A stretch of 64,000 nucleotides of DNA, taken from positions 496,001-560,000 of the forward strand of contig JAWQEG010001559.1 of the NCBI GenBank assembly GCA_033782935.1, written 5' to 3'. A program made the position numbers and the translations under genes. The DNA comes from Petrolisthes cinctipes. Its lineage: Eukaryota; Arthropoda; Malacostraca; Decapoda; Porcellanidae. Shown piece after piece: positions 28,301 to 39,701 of the stretch. The notes under the pieces were generated by a model. It did no database searches, was not told the DNA's origin, and worked only from the letters and a program-made list of their open reading frames with translations. Position 1 is the stretch's first letter. The number at the start of each line of letters is the position of its first letter.

Positions 28301-29057
28301 AGATGCATACACATATTGACTTTAGACACCTAAAATATCGATTTTTAGCATGTTTTGAGCTTATATTCTGAAAATATTTTAGCACTGAGTATGCATGTAC
28401 AGATCGCTTCTTGGACCAAAAATATCGAAATTTCGTGTGTTTTGAGCCTGAATTTGAGATATAAACGGGTACAGATGATGCATACACATATTGACTTTGG
28501 GCACCTAAAATATCAATTTTCAGCATGTTTTAGGCCTGTATCTTGAAAATACTCTAACACGGAGTAGGCATGTAAAGATAGCTTCTGGGGCCCAAAAATA
28601 TCGATTTTTTGGATGTTTTGAGCACGAATATGGGATAGAAATGGGAACAGAAAATGCATGCACATATTAACTTTGGGAACCTAAAATATCGATTTCCAGA
28701 AGTTTTTTGGCCTGTACTTTGAAAATATTCTAACACTGAGTAGGCGTGTACAGAGAGCGTCTGGGACTGAAAAATATCGAATTTTCGGGTGTTTTGAGCC
28801 TGAATTTGAGATATAAACGGGTACAGAAGATGCATGCACATATCGACTTTGGGCACATAAAATATAGATTTTCAGCATGTTTTGGGCTTATATTTTGAGA
28901 ACATTCTTTTTCTGAGAAGGCATGTACAGATCGCTTCCGGGACCCAAAAATATCGAATTTTAGGGTCTTTTAAGCCTGAATTTGGGACATAAACGGATAC
29001 AGAAGATGCATGCACATATCAATTTTGGGCACCTAAAATATCGATTTTCAACTTGTT
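25390..29057. repeat. Family A block X, right copy
   Basis: This block has the same order of marker monomers as 14.13-16.87 kb. CACCTAGAATATCG is at 25,690 (offset 11,247), and the block ends with CGATTTTCAACTTGTTT near 29,057 (offset about 12,187). It is about 0.9 kb longer than the left copy because of extra units between about 26.6 and 27.5 kb. Together the two copies bracket the 2,420-bp higher-order repeats. Confidence 0.72.
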
Positions 29058-29092
29058 TAGGGTCTGTATCATGAAAACATTTTAGCAAGGAG

Positions 29093-29275
29093 TAGGCATG
29101 TACAGATCGCTTCTGGGACCCAAAAATATCGAATTTTCAAGTGTTTTGAGCCTGAATTTGAGATATAAACGGGTACAGAAGATGAATGCACATATCGATT
29201 TAGGAAACCTAAAATATCGAGTAGGCATATACAGATCGCTTCCGGGACCCAAAAATATCAAATTTTATGGTGTTT
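29093..29275. repeat. Broken last family A units at the array edge
   Basis: The final complete landmark interval is only 129 bp (29,093 to 29,222). AAAATATCGA is followed at once by GTAGGCATA, so about 47 bp are missing. The next unit stops after AAATTTTATGGTGTTT. Degenerate, shortened units at an array edge are expected because edges are homogenised less often than array interiors. Confidence 0.85.
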
Positions 29276-29283
29276 ATGGTTAT
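29271..29283. other. Junction between satellite families A and B
   Basis: Family A similarity (AATTTTANGGTGTTT) ends at about 29,275. Family B similarity (TTATGGTT followed by TATTTACAGTCC) starts at about 29,273. Only two or three T bases are shared, and no third sequence, transposon end or target duplication lies between. The two families are therefore joined directly. Confidence 0.85.
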
Positions 29284-30179
29284 TTACAGTCCAAGCACTT
29301 TCATGACACCCACACACCCACCACCCCATAAATGACTGTTGATATTTACAGTACAAGCACTCTAATGACACCCACCACCCTCTGAATGGCTGTTGATATT
29401 TACAGTCAAAGCACTGTAATAACACCAACACACCCACCACCCCATGAATAACTGTTGATATTTACAGTCCAAGCAATGTAATGACAGCCTCACACCCGCC
29501 ACCCCATTAATGACTGTTGATATTTACAGTCCAAGCACTGTAATGACACCCACACACCCATCACCCCATGAATGACTGTTGATATTTACAGTCCAATCAC
29601 TGTAATGCCACCCACCACCCTATGAATGACTGTTGATATTTACAGTTCAAGCAATAATGACACACACACACCCACCACCCCATGAATGAATTGATATTTA
29701 CAGTCCAAGCATTGTATTGACACCCAACAACCCACCACCCCATGAATGACTGTTAATATTTACTGTCCAAGCAATATAATGACACAAACACACCCACCAC
29801 CCCATAAATGACTGTTGATATTTACAGTCAAAGCACTGTAACGACACCCACTTCCCGACCACCCAATGAATTATGGTTGATATTTACAGTCCAAGCACTG
29901 TAATGACACCCACAAACCAACCACCCCATTAATGACTGTTGATGTTTACAGTCCAAGCACTCTAATGACACCCACCACCCTATGAATGACTGTTGATATT
30001 TATAATCAAAACACTGTAATATCGCCAACACAAACACCACCCCATGAATGACTGTTGAAATTTACAGTCCAAACACTGTAATGACAGCCACACACCCACC
30101 ACCCCATAAATAACTGTTGATATTTACAGTCTAAGCACTCTAATGACACCCACCCACCCACCAACTCATGAATGACTGT

Positions 30180-31040
30180 TGATATTTACATTCCAAGCTC
30201 TGTAATGACACCCTCACACCTACCACCCCATAAATGACTGTTGATATTTACAGTCAAAGCACTGTAATGACACCCCAACACCCAAGATCCCATGAAATAT
30301 AGTTGATATTTACAGTCCAAGCACTGTAATGATACCCACACACTCACAACCCCATGAATAACTGTTGATATTTACAGTCCAAGCACTCTAATGATACCCA
30401 CCACTCTATAAATGACTGTTGATATTTACAATCAAAACACTGTAATGACACCCATACACCCACCAACCCATAAATGACTGTTGATATTTACAGTCCAAGC
30501 ACTGTAATGACACCCACACACCCACCACCCCATAAATGACTGTTGATATTTTCAGTCCAAGCACTCTAATGACACTCACCACCCTCTGAATAGCTGTTGA
30601 TATTTACAGTCAAAGCACTGTAATAACACCCACACACGCACCACCCCATGAATGAATTGATATTTACAGTCCAAGCACTGTATTGACACCCACACACCAA
30701 CCACCCCATGAATGACTGTTGATATTTACAGTCCAAGCAATATAATGACACCAAAACACCCACCACCCCATGAATGACTGTTGATATTTACAGTCGAAGC
30801 ACTGTTATGACACCCTCACACCTACCACACCATGAATGACTGTTGAAATTTATAGTCCAAGCACCGTAATGACAGCCACACACCCACCACCCCGTAAATA
30901 ACTGTTGATAGTTACAGTCCAAGCTCTGTAATGACACCCTCACACCCACCACCCCATAAATTACTGTTGATATTTACAGTCAAAGCACTGTAATGACACC
31001 CCAACACCCAAGATCCCATGAAATATAGTTGATATTTACA
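30180..31040. repeat. Family B duplication at 726-bp offset
   Basis: The string with CCAAGATCCCATGAAATATAG, preceded by a CCAAGCTCTGTAATGACACCC unit, occurs at 30,281 and again at 31,007. The 726-bp spacing is twelve units. Intervening units share several further variants, including TGTTGAAATTTA and AATGACAGCC. Confidence 0.7.
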
Positions 31041-31149
31041 GTCCAAACACTGTAATGACACCCACACACCCACGACCCCATGAATAACTGTTGATATTTA
31101 CAGTCCAAGCAATGTAATGACACCCAAACACTCACCACCCTATAAATGA

Positions 31150-32730
31150 CTGTTGATATTTACAGTCCAAGCACTGTAATGACACCCACACACCCATCAC
31201 CCTATGAATGACTGTTGATATTTACAGTCCAAACACTGTAATGCTACACACTACCCAATAAATGACTGTTGATATTTACACTCAAAGCACTGTAATGACA
31301 CCCCAACACCCACGACCCCATGAATTATTGTTGATATTTACAGTCCAAGCACTGTAATGACATCCACACACCCATAACCCCATGAATGACTGTTGATATT
31401 TACAGTGCAAGCACTCTAACGATACCCACCACCTATAAATGACTGTTGATATTTACAGTCCAAGCTCTGTAATGACACCCTCACACCCACCACAACATAA
31501 ATGACTGTTGATATTTACAGTCTAACCACTGTAATGACACCCACACAATCACCACCCCAAGAATGACTGTTGATATTTACAGTCCAAGAACTGTAATGAC
31601 ACCCACACACCCACCACTCCATAAATGACTGTTAATATTTACAGTCCAAGGTCTGTAATAACAGTCACACACCCACCACCCTATAAATGACTGTTGATAT
31701 TTACAGTCCAAGCACTGTAATGACACCCACACACCTACCACCCCATAATTGACGGTTGATATTTACAGTCCAAGCAATGTAATGACACCCAAACTCCCAC
31801 CACCCTATAAATAACTGTTGATATTTACAGTCCAAGCACTGTAATGACACCCACACACCCATCACCCTATGAATGACTGTTTATATTTACAGTCTAACCA
31901 CTGTAATGACACCCACACAATCACCACCCCAAGAATGACTGTTGATATTTACAGTCCAAGCACTGTAATGACACCCACACACCCATCACCCTATGAATGA
32001 CTGTTGATATTTACAGTCCAAGCACTGTAATGCTACACACTACCCAATAAATGACTGTTGATATTTACACTCAAAGCACTGTAATGACACCCCAACACCC
32101 ACGACACCATGAATTATTGTTGATATTTACAGTCCAAGCACTGTAATGACATCCACACACCCATAACCCCATGAATGACTGTTGATATTTACAGTGCAAG
32201 CACTCTAACGATACCCACCACCTATAAATGACTGTTGATATTTACAGTCCAAGCTCTGTAATGACACCCTCACACCCACCACAACATAAATGACTGTTGA
32301 TATTTACAGTCTAACCACTGTAATGACACCCACACAATCACCACCCCAAGAATGACTGTTGATATTTACAATCCAAGAACTGTAATGACACCCACACACC
32401 CACCACTCCATAAATGACTGTTGATATTTACAGTCCAAGCTCTGTAATAACAGTCACATACCCACCACCCTATAAATGACTGTTGATATTTACAGTCCAA
32501 GCACTGTAATGACACCCACACACCCACCACCCCATAATTGACGGTTGATATTTACAGTCCAAGCAATGTAATGACACCCAAACTCCCACCACCCTATAAA
32601 TGACTGTTGATATTTACAGTCCAAGCACTGTAATGACACCCACACACCCATCACCCTATGAATGACTGTTTATATTTACAGTCCAAGCACTGTAATGCTA
32701 CCCACCACCCAATAAATGACTTGATTTTTA
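31150..32730. repeat. Family B higher-order duplication (2 x about 789 bp)
   Basis: A 13-unit string repeats with a 789-bp offset: ATGACTGTTGATATTTACAC at 31,262 and 32,051, and GCAAGCACTCTAACGATACCC near 31,409 and 32,198. Private variants such as ATGCTACACACTACCCAATA, ACAACATAAATGAC and TAATTGACGG occur in the same order in both. A third, more diverged start follows at about 32,640-32,780. Confidence 0.82.
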
Positions 32731-33709
32731 CACTCAAAGCACTGTAATGACACCCCAACAATCACGACCCCATGAATTATAGTTGATATTTACAGTCCAA
32801 ACACTGTAATGACACCCACACACCCACAACCCCATGAATGACTGTTGATATTTACAGTCCAAGCACTCTAACGATACATACCACCCTATGAATGACTGTT
32901 AATATTTACAATCAAATCACTGTAATGACACCCATACACCCACTTCCCCATGAATGACTGTTGATATCTACAAACCAAGCACTGTAATGACACCCACACA
33001 CCCACAACCCCATGATTGACTGTTGATATTTACAGTCCATGCGCTGTAATGACACCCCCACACCCACCACCCCATGAATTATGGTTGATATTTACAGTCC
33101 AAGCACTGTAATGACTCCCACACAACCACCACCCCACGAATAACTGTTGATATTTACAGTCCAAGCACTGTAATGACACACACCACCCCATTAATGACTG
33201 TTGATAATTAAAATCAAAACACTGTAATGACACTCACACACCTACAACCCCATGAATGACTGTTGATATTTTCAGTTCAAGCACGGTAATGACACCCTGA
33301 CACCCACCACCCCAAAAATGACTGTTGATATTTACAGTCAAAGCACAGTAATGACACCCCAACACCCACAACCCCATGAATTATAGTTAATATTTACAGT
33401 CCAAGCACTGTACTGACACCCACACACCCACAGCCCCATGAATGACTGTTGATATTTACAGTCCAAGCACTTTAATGATACCCACCACCCTATGAATGAC
33501 TGTTGATATTTACAATCAAATTACTGTAATGACACCCATACACCACCACCCCATGTTAGACTGTTGATATTTAAAGTCCAAGCACGGTAATGACACCCAC
33601 ACACCCACCACCCCATGATTGACTGTTGATATTTACAGTCCAAGCACGGTAATGACATCCAAACACCCACCAACCCATGAATGACTGTTGATATTATCAG
33701 TCCAAGCAC

Positions 33710-35515
33710 TGTAATGACACCCACACAACCACCACCCCATGAATTACTGTTGATATTTACAGTCCAAGCACTGTAATGAAACCCACAACCATATGAGTAA
33801 CTATTGATAATTACAATCAAAACACTGAAATGACACCCACACACCCACCACCCCATGAATGACTGTTGATATTTACAGTCCAAGCACTGTAATGACACCT
33901 ATACAACAACCACCCCAAAAATGACTGTTGATATTTACAGTCCAAGCACTGTAATGACACCCACACACCCACCACTCAATGAATGACTGTTGATATTTAC
34001 AGCCCAAGCTCTGTAATAACACTCACACACCTACCACACTATTAATGACTGTTGATATATACAGTCCAAGCACTGTAATACCACCCACCACCCCATTAAT
34101 GACTGTTGATATTTACAGTCAAAGCACTAATGACACCCACCAGCCTATGAATGACTTGATATTTACAGTCTAAGCACTACAATGACACCCACACACCCAC
34201 TACCCCATAAACGACTGTTGATATTTACGGTCCAAGCACTATAATGACTCCCACACACCCATCACCTCATGAATGAGTATTGATATTTACAGTCCATGCA
34301 CTGTAATGACATCCTCACACCCACCACCACATAAATGACCGTTGATATTTACAGTCAAAGCACTGTAATGACACCCCAACACCTCCGACCCCATGAATTA
34401 TATATAGTTGATATTTACAGTCCAAGCACTGTAATGAACCCCACACACCCACAACCCCATGAATGACTGTTTATATTTACAGTCCAAGCACTCTAATGAT
34501 ACCCACCACCCTATGAATATCTGTTGATATTTACAATCAAAACACTGTAATGACACCCATACACCCACCACCCCATGAAAGACTGTTGATATTTACAGTC
34601 CAAGCACTGTAATGACACCCTCACACCCACCACCCCATGTTTGACTGTTGATATTTACATTCCTACAACTGTAATGACACCACAACACCCGACACACCAT
34701 GAATTATTTTTGATATTTACAGTACAAGCACTGTAATGACACCCAAACAACCACCACCCCATGAATGAATGTTGATATTTACAGTCCAAGCACTGTAATG
34801 AAAACCACAACCATATGAATGACTGTTGATAATTACAATCAAAACACTTTAATGACACCCACACACCCACCACCCCATGAATGACTGTTGATATTTACAG
34901 TCCAAGCACAGTAATGACACCCACACAAAAACCACCCCAAAAATGACTGTTGATATTTACAGTCCAAGCACTGTAATGACACCCACACATCCACCATTCC
35001 ATGAATGACTGTTGATATTTACAGTCCAAGCTCTGTAATAACACTCACACACCTACCACACTATTAATGACTGTTGATATTTACAGTCCAAGCACTTTAA
35101 TGACATCAACACACCCACCACCCCATAAATGACTGTTAATATTTTCAGTCCAAGCACTCTAATGACACCCACCACCATCTGAATGACTGATGATATTTAC
35201 AGTCCAAGCACTGTAATGACACCCACACACCCACCACCCCATAAATGATGGTTGATATTTATAGTCCAAGCTCTGTAATGACACCCTCACACTCACCAAC
35301 CCATAAATGACTGTTGATATTTTCAGTCCAATCACTGTAATGACACCCACACACCCACCACCCCATAAATGACTGTAAATATTTTCAGTCCAAGCACTGT
35401 AATGGCATCCACACACCCACCACCCCATGATTGACTGTTGATATTTACAGTCCAAGCAATGTAATGACACCCAAACACCAAACACCCTATAAAAGACTGT
35501 TGATATTTACAGTCC
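33710..35515. repeat. Family B block Y, long form
   Basis: This is the source-like copy of a block that recurs at 36,370-37,563. Markers in order are AACCATATGAGTAACTATTG, a unit shortened to AGCACTAATGACACCC (34,123), TTATATATAGTTGATA, ACACCCGACACACCATG and ACCATCTGAATGACTGATG. It holds stretches that are missing from the later copy, so it is taken as the fuller form. Confidence 0.75.
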
Positions 35516-36369
35516 AAGCACTGTAATGATACCAACACACTCACCACCCCATGAATGATTGTTGATAATTACAGTCCAAGCACTGTAATGACACCCACAC
35601 ACCCACCACCCCATGAATGACTGTCGATATTTACAGTCCAAGCACTGTAATAACACCCCGACACTCACCATCCAATGATTGACTGTTGATATTTATAGTC
35701 CAAGCACTGTAATGACACCCAAACACCCACCACCCCAAGAATGACTATTGATATTTACAATCCAAGCTCTGTAATGACACCCACACACCCATCAACACAT
35801 AAATGACTGTTGATATTTACAGTCCAAGCACTGTAATGCCTTCCACTACACCATGAATGACTGTTGATATTTATAGTCCATGCACTAATAACACACACAC
35901 ACACACCACCCAATGAATGACTTGATATTTACAGTCCAAGCACTGTAATGACACCCACACACCCTCCACCCCATGATTGACTGTGGATATTTACAGTTCA
36001 AGCACCATAATGACACCCACACACCCACAACCCCATGAATGACTGTTGATATTTACATTCAAAGCATTGTAATGACACCCTCACACCACCCGCTCCATGA
36101 ATTATGGTTGATATTTACAGTCCAAGCACTGTAATGACACCCACACACCCACCACCCCATGAATAACTGTTGATATTTACTGTCTAAGCACTCTAATGAC
36201 ACCCACCACCCTATGAATGACTGTAGATATTTACAGTCCAAGCTCTGTAATGACACCCACACACCCACCACCCTATAAATAACTTTTGAAATTTACAGTC
36301 CAAGCACTGTAATGACACCCACACACCCTCCACCCCTTAAATCACAGTTGATATTTATAGTTCAAGTAC

Positions 36370-37563
36370 TGTAATGACACCCACACAACCACCACCCCAT
36401 GAATTACTGTTGATATTTACAGTCCAAGCACTGTAATGAAACCCACAACCATATGAGTAACTATTGATAATTACAATCAAAACACTGAAATGACACCCAC
36501 ACACCCACCACCCCATGAATGACTGTTGATATTTACAGTCCAAGCACTGTAATGACACCTATACAACAACCACCCCAAAAATGACTGTTGATATTTACAG
36601 TCCAAGCACTGTAATGACACCCACACACCCACCACTCAATGAATGACTGTTGATATTTACAGTCCAAGCTCTGTAATAACACTCACACACCTACCACACT
36701 ATTCATGACTGTTGATATATACAGTCCAAGCACTGTAATACCACCCACCACCCCATTAATGACTGTTGATATTTACAGTCAAAGCACTAATGACACCCAC
36801 CAGCCTATGAATGACTTGATATTTACAGTCTAAGCACTACAATGACACCCACACACCCACTACCCCATGAATTATATATAGTTGATATTTACAGTCCAAG
36901 CACTGTAATGAACCCCACACACCCACAACCCCATGAATGACTGTCTATATTTACAGTCCAAGCACTCTAATGATACCCACCACCCTATGAATATCTGTTG
37001 ATATTTACAATCAAAACACTGTAATGACACCCATACACCCACCACCCCATGAAAGACTGTTGATATTTACAGTCCAAGCACTGTAATGACACCCTCACAC
37101 CCACCACCCCATGTTTGACTGTTGATATTTACATACCTACAACTGTAATGACACCACAACACCCGACACACCATGAATTATTTTTGATATTTTCAGTCCA
37201 AGCACTCTAATGACACCCACCACCATCTGAATGACTGATGATATTTACAGTCCAAGCACTGTAATGACACCCACACACCCACCACCCCATAAATGATGGT
37301 TGATATTTATAGTCCAAGCTCTGTAATGACACCCTCACACTCACCAACCCATAAATGACTGTTGATATTTTCAGTCCAATCACTGTAATGACACCCACAC
37401 ACCCACCACCCCATAAATTACTGTAAATATTTTCAGTCCAAGCACTGTAATGGCATCCACACACCCACCACCCCATAATTGACTGTTGATATTTACAGTC
37501 CAAGCAATGTAATGACACCCAAACACCAACCACCCTATAAAAGACTGTTGATATTTACAGTCC
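36370..37563. repeat. Family B block Y, mosaic short form
   Basis: This stretch matches 33,710-35,515 in three segments: offset 2,660 to about 36,868, then about 2,474 to about 37,190, then 2,048 to the end. The missing stretches are about 184 bp and about 425 bp, close to three and seven whole units. Loss of whole units is what unequal exchange or single-strand annealing between repeats produces. Confidence 0.75.
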
Positions 37564-37589
37564 AAGAACTGTAATGACACCCACACACC

Positions 37590-39190
37590 CATTTTTCTAT
37601 GAATGACTGTTGATATTTACAGTCCAAGCACTGTAATGCCACCCACCACCCCATGAATGACTGTTGATATTTACAGTCAAAGCACTAATGACACCCACAA
37701 GCCTATGAATGACTTGATATTTACAGTCTAAGCACTGTAATGACACCCACACACCCACTACCCCATAAATGACTGTTGATATTTACAGTCCAAGCACTTT
37801 AATGACTCCCACACACCCATCACATCATGAATGACTATTGATATTTACAGTCCAAGCACTGTAATGACATCCTCAAACCCACCACCACATAAATGACCGT
37901 TGATATTTACAGTCAAAACACTGTAATGACACCCCAACACCCCCGACCCCATGAATTATAGTTGATATTTACAGTCCAAGCACTGTAATGAACCCCACAT
38001 GCCCACCACCCCATGAATGACTGTTTATATTTACAGTCCAAGCACTCTAATGATACCCACCACCCTATGAATAACTGTTGATATTTACAATCAAAACACA
38101 GTAATGATACCAATACACCCACCACCCTATGAAAGACTGTTGATATTTACAGTCCAAGCACTGTAATGACACCCTCAAACCCACCACCCCATGTTTGACT
38201 GCTGATATTTACATTCCTAGCACTGTAATGACACCACCACACCCGACACCCATGAATTATTTTTGATATTTACAGTACAAGCACTGTAATGACACCCACA
38301 CAACCACCACCCTATGAATGACTGTTGATATTTACAGTCCAAGCACTGTAATGAAACCCACAACCATATGAATGACTGTTGATAATTACAATCAAAACAC
38401 TGTAATGACACCCACACACCCACCACCCCATGAATGACTGTTGATATTTACAGTCCAAGCACTGTAATGACACCCACACAACAACCACCCCAAAAATGAC
38501 TGTTGATATTTACAGTCCAAGCACTGTAATGACACCCACACACCCACCACTCCATGAATGAATGTTGATATTTACAGTCCAAGCTCTGTAATAACACTCA
38601 CACACCTACCACACTATTAATGACTGTTGATATTTACAGTCCAAGCACTGTAATGACACCCACACACCCATCTTTCTATAAATGACTGTTGATATTTACA
38701 GTCCAAGCACTGTAATGCCACCCACCACCCCATAAATGACTGTTGATATTTACAGTCAAAGCACTAATGACACCCACCAGCCCATGAATGACTTAATATT
38801 TACAGTCTAAGCACTGCAATGACACCCACACACTCACTACCCCATAAATGACTGTTGATATTTACAGTCCAAGCACTATAATGACTCCTACACACCCATC
38901 ACCTCATGAATGACTATTGATATTTACAGTCGAAGCACTGTAATGACATCCTCACACCCACCACCACATAAATGACCGTTGATATTTACAGTCAAAGCAC
39001 TGTAATGACACCCCAACACCCCCAACCCCATGAATTATAGTTGATATTTACAGTCCAAGCACTGTAATGAACACCACACACCTACAACCCCATGAATGAC
39101 TGTTTTTATTTACAGTCCAAGCACTCTAATGATACCCACCACCCTATGAATAACTGTTGATATTTACAATCAAAACACAGTAATGACACA
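37590..39190. repeat. Family B tandem block, about 1,079-bp period
   Basis: A block headed by a TTTCTATRAATGAC unit repeats with an offset of 1,079 bp (37,591 and 38,670). It contains the shortened AGCACTAATGACACC unit at 37,681 and 38,760, and the same unit is also at 34,123 and 36,783. The second copy ends near 39,190. Confidence 0.72.
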
Positions 39191-39696
39191 CATACACCCA
39201 CCACCCCATAAATGATGGTTGATATTTATATTCAAAGCACTGTCATGACACCCACACAACCACCACCCCATAAATGACTGTTGATATTTTCAGTCCAAGC
39301 ACTGTAATGACATCCACACACCCACCACCCCATGAATGACTGTTAATATTTACAGTCAAACAACTCTAATGACACCCACCACCCTCTAAATGACTGTTGA
39401 GATTTACAGTCAAAGTACTCTAATAACACCCACACAACCATCACCCCAAGAATGACTGTTGATATTTACAGTTCAAGCACTGTAATGACACCCACACACC
39501 CACCACCCCATGATTGACTGTTGATATTTACAGTCCAATCACTGTAATGACATCCACACAACCACCACCCCATGAATGACTGTTGATATTTACAGTCCAA
39601 GCACTGTAATGCCACCAAGCACCCCATGAATGACTGTTGATATTTACAGTCCAAGCAATAATGACACCCACACACCCAACACCCCATTAAACTGTT

Positions 39697-39701
39697 AATA
39701 T
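39697..39701. other. Inversion point (strand switch) in family B
   Basis: Upstream units read CCCCATTAAACTGTTAATAT with the C-rich strand on top. Downstream they read AATATCAACTGTCATGCATG and then GGGGTGG with the G-rich strand on top. The two orientations share only AATAT at the join, at the same internal spot of the unit. No spacer separates them. The window therefore contains a very large imperfect inverted repeat, with arms of 10.4 kb and at least 24.3 kb. Confidence 0.93.

Larger units (their letters stand above)
1..29275. repeat. Satellite family A: 176-bp tandem array
   Basis: This is an uninterrupted head-to-tail array of an AT-rich unit. The landmark GTAGGCATGTACAGATCG recurs every 176 bp (TAG of this motif at 141, 318, 494 and 670, and so on to 29,093 and 29,222), giving about 165 units. 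Other landmarks in each unit, in order, are CTTCTGGGACCC, AAAATATCGAATTTT, GTTTTGAGCCTGAATTTG, ATATAAACGGGTAC, GATGCATGCACATATCGAC, AAAATATCGATTTTCAGC and TTTTGAAAATA. All units share one orientation. The array continues beyond position 1. The unit length is close to a nucleosome plus linker, as in many centromeric satellites, but that role is inference. I see no gene: reading frames are short, rotate with the unit and share no recognisable fold. The consensus contains ATCGAT, ATGCAT and GCATGC once per unit, which should give a 176-bp restriction ladder. Confidence 0.97.
29273..39699 (-). repeat. Satellite family B, left arm (about 62-bp unit)
   Basis: This head-to-tail array has the C/A-rich strand on top, so the G-rich strand is minus. 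The unit reads TGTTGATATTTACAGTCC, AAGCACTGTAATGACACCC, ACACACCCACCACCCC, ATGAATGAC. GATATT starts at 29,395, 29,457, 29,519 and 29,581, a 62-bp step. A 54-bp variant that lacks one ACACACCC block is common (for example 29,341 to 29,395). About 170 units are present. TTACAGT-CCAAGC-ACTGTAA in each unit is a perfect 7-bp inverted repeat. I see no gene: frames rotate because neither 62 nor the average period of about 61 keeps phase. Confidence 0.96.

Noticed and set aside
1..29275. TATAAA in each family A unit (GATATAAACGGG) as a promoter
   Set aside because: It is present in almost every unit as part of the consensus, with no gene downstream. A TATA-like word in AT-rich DNA is expected by chance.
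273..29331. Many reading frames of 60-236 codons in family A, mostly on the minus strand (for example 8,949-9,659)
   Set aside because: They repeat with the 176-bp unit, which is not a multiple of three, so the same DNA is read in all three frames as different peptides. The longer ones arise only where small indels reset the frame. None has an independent start context, domain or codon pattern.
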